From Heliocidaris tuberculata (taxonomy: Eukaryota > Echinodermata > Echinoidea > Camarodonta > Echinometridae): a DNA stretch of 64,000 bases. A program made the translations under genes and the position numbers. Position 1 is the stretch's first letter. Each line of letters starts with the position of its first letter. The notes beneath the pieces were generated by a model. That model was given only the letters and a program-made list of their open reading frames with translations. It did no database searches and was not told the DNA's origin. Shown here piece after piece: positions 61,326 to 64,000 of this stretch. The stretch covers positions 6,334,441 to 6,398,440 of the forward strand of contig CM046847.1 in the NCBI GenBank assembly GCA_025618425.1, given 5' to 3'.

Positions 61326-61565
61326 CTCATCGCACCCCAGTCGCATCGACAAGACCGACACCAGACCGACACCAGACCAAACAGAAGATTTCACTACCCC
61401 CGGTGTCCAAGAGTCGGTAGGTTTAGGTAGCTCATCGCACCCCAGTCGCATCGACAAGACCCACACCAGACTGACACCAGACCAAACAGAAGATTTCACT
61501 TCCCCCGGTGTCCAAGAGTCGGTTGGTTTAGGGTCGGTTTGGAGTCAGTCTGGCGATGTGACAAT
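61323..61565 (+). repeat. 105-bp tandem duplication beginning at the URB2 stop codon
   Basis: Copies 61323-61427 and 61428-61532 both start TAGCTCATCGCACCCCAGTC and are nearly identical. The first TAG is the URB2 stop. They contain ACCGACACCAGACCGACACC, also present in the MITE downstream of the sulfotransferase (23695-23827). The tail to 61565 carries TCTGGCGATGTGAC, resembling that MITE's terminus. Confidence 0.9.
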
Positions 61566-61805
61566 TGTAATAATATTGGCTTTGTGTACGGCACCGGAGT
61601 ATGTCATATAGTGACGCTTGAGGCATCCATATTCTATTACTTTTAATATATATCAAAACCGTTCCTAAATCTGTTGTAGGGGAAAAACAAGGGGTGAAAA
61701 TGAGGAAAGATGGTCCTGCTTTATTCTCCAGAGAAACATTTATTACCGGTAATAATGATAGACTAGAGCATTTGGCAAATCATGAACAAGGGGCCGTTTT
61801 TGTGG

Positions 61806-62222
61806 AATAAAACAACTTTTGTTAAATGAATAAAATTCAATTGTGATTTAAAAGTTTCATGCTTGCCAAAGTTTTTGATTTAAAGTGGATAGTCATTACT
61901 ACAAAGTTCGAAATGCCATTGAAAATATACGTGGTCCCAGCAAAATTATGGGTTGATGAGGCATATATTGATATAATCTAGTAATATAATTGAATAAAAA
62001 TGTCTTTTTTGTTTTAATTTGATCTTTTTTGGTTGTTCCATTATGCCACAATTGTTGAACATTGTTCGAAATGAAAGACCCTTCTATTACCGGTAAAGAA
62101 AATATTCAACAAATCTTTTAAATTGTTCTGCCGTTTTCAAGAAAATGTCAGGACATCATGTTATACATGTACAATGTATGTGCGCTTACATGTACATATC
62201 TCTCTTTGTATCAAGAAATAAA
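61806..62222 (+). terminator. Candidate URB2 polyadenylation signals
   Basis: AATAAA hexamers at 61806-61811, about 61993 and 62217-62222, in AT-rich sequence following the stop. Which is used cannot be told. Confidence 0.35.
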
Positions 62223-62519
62223 AATGTTTTATTATACAATTATGTTTAACTGTCTGTGCATGATTTTTGTTGTTTTTGCCAGCTTTGCGCATGCTTCTTC
62301 AAATGACATGTATGCACACTTGCATATTTTCATCATCCTTTTCCCCCTTTTCCATCAGACATCTCTCTCTCTCTCTCTCTATTCCACTTAAAGTGATTAA
62401 CTTTGTGAAAAATTGTGAAATCAGCTCAAATGCCAGTGAATTGTGTGCAATCCTCTAACTACATATATAATTAAGGATATGTGAAAGTATGAGAGAAAAT
62501 GAAACCCATTTACTATCCT

Positions 62520-62770
62520 AAAAAAGAGAAAATCGCGATCGATCGCTAGCGCAAGTCATTCGGCTTCTTTGCTGCGCTGCAGTCACAAAAACCAAGCACC
62601 GGCGCTTGGCGATTTCAGAGGGGGTTTCCAGCCCGTACGGTATTCTGTGATAGAGCGAGGTATGCCAACCGTAAGAGTTCTTTAGGGTTCGGTGGTACTC
62701 TATCCCAACATCAATGTTCAATCGTAAATATCTTGATATATAAACGACCGCTCAGCTTATAAAACTCAGG
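62520..62770 (-). other. GC-rich island with TATA-like motif, nature unknown
   Basis: A 200-bp island clearly more GC-rich than its surroundings. On the - strand a TATAAG motif (62763-62758) lies about 40 bp before an ATG at 62721 that opens a 67-codon frame to 62518. The frame matches no family I recognise. The near-palindrome CCAAGCACCGGCGCTTGG (about 62592-62609) could form a hairpin. It could be a first exon, a structured RNA or a repeat. Confidence 0.3.
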
Positions 62771-64000
62771 CGATTTCTGTCTGACCTAAAGGTTTGCAAT
62801 TATGATTACAGCATTAGCTGGAACAGTGACTTTTTTTTTCAATCATGGGCAAAGTTAATCAATCCCTTTAATATGTAATTCATACCTTTACTGTTACATT
62901 AGCCTACTTTCTATTCTGACATCTTCTGCCCTACTTCATATCTTTTTATATCTCTTTCTCTTTCACATCCAATGCTTTTATCCGTGTAATATATTATCTT
63001 TCTTCTCTTCCATACTTCACTTTGCCATATCTTTGTATCTCCCTCCCCCCCCCCCCCCCCCCCCACCCCGCCTCATAGTAATAGACCAGTTCACGGTTAT
63101 CACATGTCCCAAATGACCCCCAATATACACAGATCTTTATTTAACATGGAGAAGTCCCACTTTGTACATTTTGAAATAACTCTTACAGCAATGGAGGTGC
63201 TACATAAATAAGCCTTTGTTTCCCCCTTTCAAAGAATACTTCCACCTGTGCGTCATGGAGTGCACTGCTTGTGCATAAATGAATAATGATTTCATAACTT
63301 TCATGAGCACGTATCCAATATTTTGTCTATGGTATTTCACAATTTGGTCTGCAATGACCTTTATCTGCTCATGCGCAGACTGTAACCATGAACCGGCTTA
63401 TTTCTCTCTCCCCCCACTAAATATCTGCTGTCCATCCCCTTCCAGGCCTTTATTATCTATTATTTTATCTCTCCTCTCTCTTTTTCTGTATCTTTATCAC
63501 TCCCTTTTTCATTCTTCTGTCACCCTACATGTACCTCATACCCGTTTCTTTCTTTCTCTCTCTCTCTCTCCATCTCACTTCCTACAACTCTATCTCGTTA
63601 TCACAGTCTTCCATCACCCTATTTCTATATCTTTTTTCAGCATAGTCATTAACCCATAGCAGTTCAGTTTTTTTTAAATGGTCGAAATGAATCTTCTCTT
63701 TTCAAATTGGCAGCAATTATTCTTATTGTCCACTCCTACAGTTTGACAAAAATAAAAATAGTTATTAAATGATCCAATTTAAATGAAAATGCTAAATTCA
63801 ACAGGAAATTGTCAATTTGAACATGAAAATAGTGATTACAGTTGGAAACTCACTATAAAGAGCTCCGATATAACGAGATTCCTGATACATCTATAACAAG
63901 GCAATTTTGCTGGTCCCAGGTCTTCACATTCTTAGGGTTTTTTACCCTGATATAAGGAGATTCCTGATGTAACAAGGTAATTTTCATGGTCCTAAGGTCC
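62771..64000. other. Intergenic, pyrimidine-rich, no gene seen
   Basis: Contains (TC)-rich patches, a C-run of about 21 (63043-63064) and, at the right edge, a degenerate tandem repeat: GATATAACGAGATTCCTGAT at about 63871 and GATATAAGGAGATTCCTGAT at about 63951, each followed by AACAAGG(C/T)AATTTT. No coding exon recognised. Confidence 0.6.

Noticed and set aside
61210..61611. 133-codon + strand frame overlapping the last URB2 exon with a repeated SSHPSRIDKT-like peptide
   Set aside because: It is out of frame with the conserved URB2 C-terminus, and the repetition comes from the 105-bp 3' UTR duplication.

Overview
The window is animal nuclear DNA: spliced genes with GT-AG introns, AT-rich non-coding sequence, many microsatellites and many short transposon remnants. 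Gene content (a TdT/Pol mu polymerase, an HNK-1-type sulfotransferase, an LDLa/EGF mucin and URB2) plus the density of palindromic MITEs and tRNA-type SINEs suggest a marine invertebrate deuterostome, most likely an echinoderm such as a sea urchin. The species cannot be fixed from sequence alone.

Layout. (1) 869-5402, + strand: the last six coding exons of a DNA polymerase X gene of the TdT/Pol mu type; its 5' part lies left of the window. (2) 5403-11940: mostly empty AT-rich spacer with a LINE 3' end, a palindromic MITE and an ACT/ACA microsatellite. (3) 11943-19205, - strand: a seven-exon gene for a membrane mucin with two LDLa-EGF-Thr/Ser modules, one transmembrane segment and a Tyr/acid-rich tail that has an apparent frameshift. 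(4) 20108-21591: a 1.47 kb non-autonomous hAT-like element with an 8-bp target duplication, filled with a minisatellite. (5) 23850-27087, - strand: a three-exon Golgi carbohydrate sulfotransferase of the CHST8-14/HNK-1ST family, with two decayed tandem copies of its first coding exon upstream. (6) 27.1-33.1 kb: a transposon and microsatellite graveyard (hAT-type MITEs, a SINE, a 188-bp tandem duplication). (7) 33.2-38.7 kb: a striking inverted array, about 16 head-to-tail copies of a 215-bp monomer, then a diverged spacer and A25, then 7 copies in opposite orientation. Its ends carry mirrored CCAAT-box repeats, and the right end is the immediate upstream region of URB2. (8) 38740-61325, + strand: a complete 28-exon URB2 gene (ribosome biogenesis, about 1491 residues), with introns holding a 1.87 kb hAT element, SINEs and several hairpin MITEs and including one GC-AG intron. 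(9) 61.3-64.0 kb: URB2 3' UTR with a 105-bp tandem duplication starting at the stop codon, then spacer with one GC-rich island.

The four genes have unrelated roles (DNA end joining, cell surface or mucus, Golgi glycan sulfation, 60S ribosome assembly) and are not a functional cluster. The best candidate for something undescribed is the giant inverted tandem array next to the URB2 promoter: if transcribed through, it would fold into a hairpin of up to about 1.4 kb and could feed small-RNA machinery. All exon structures were derived by hand from splice sites and reading phase.
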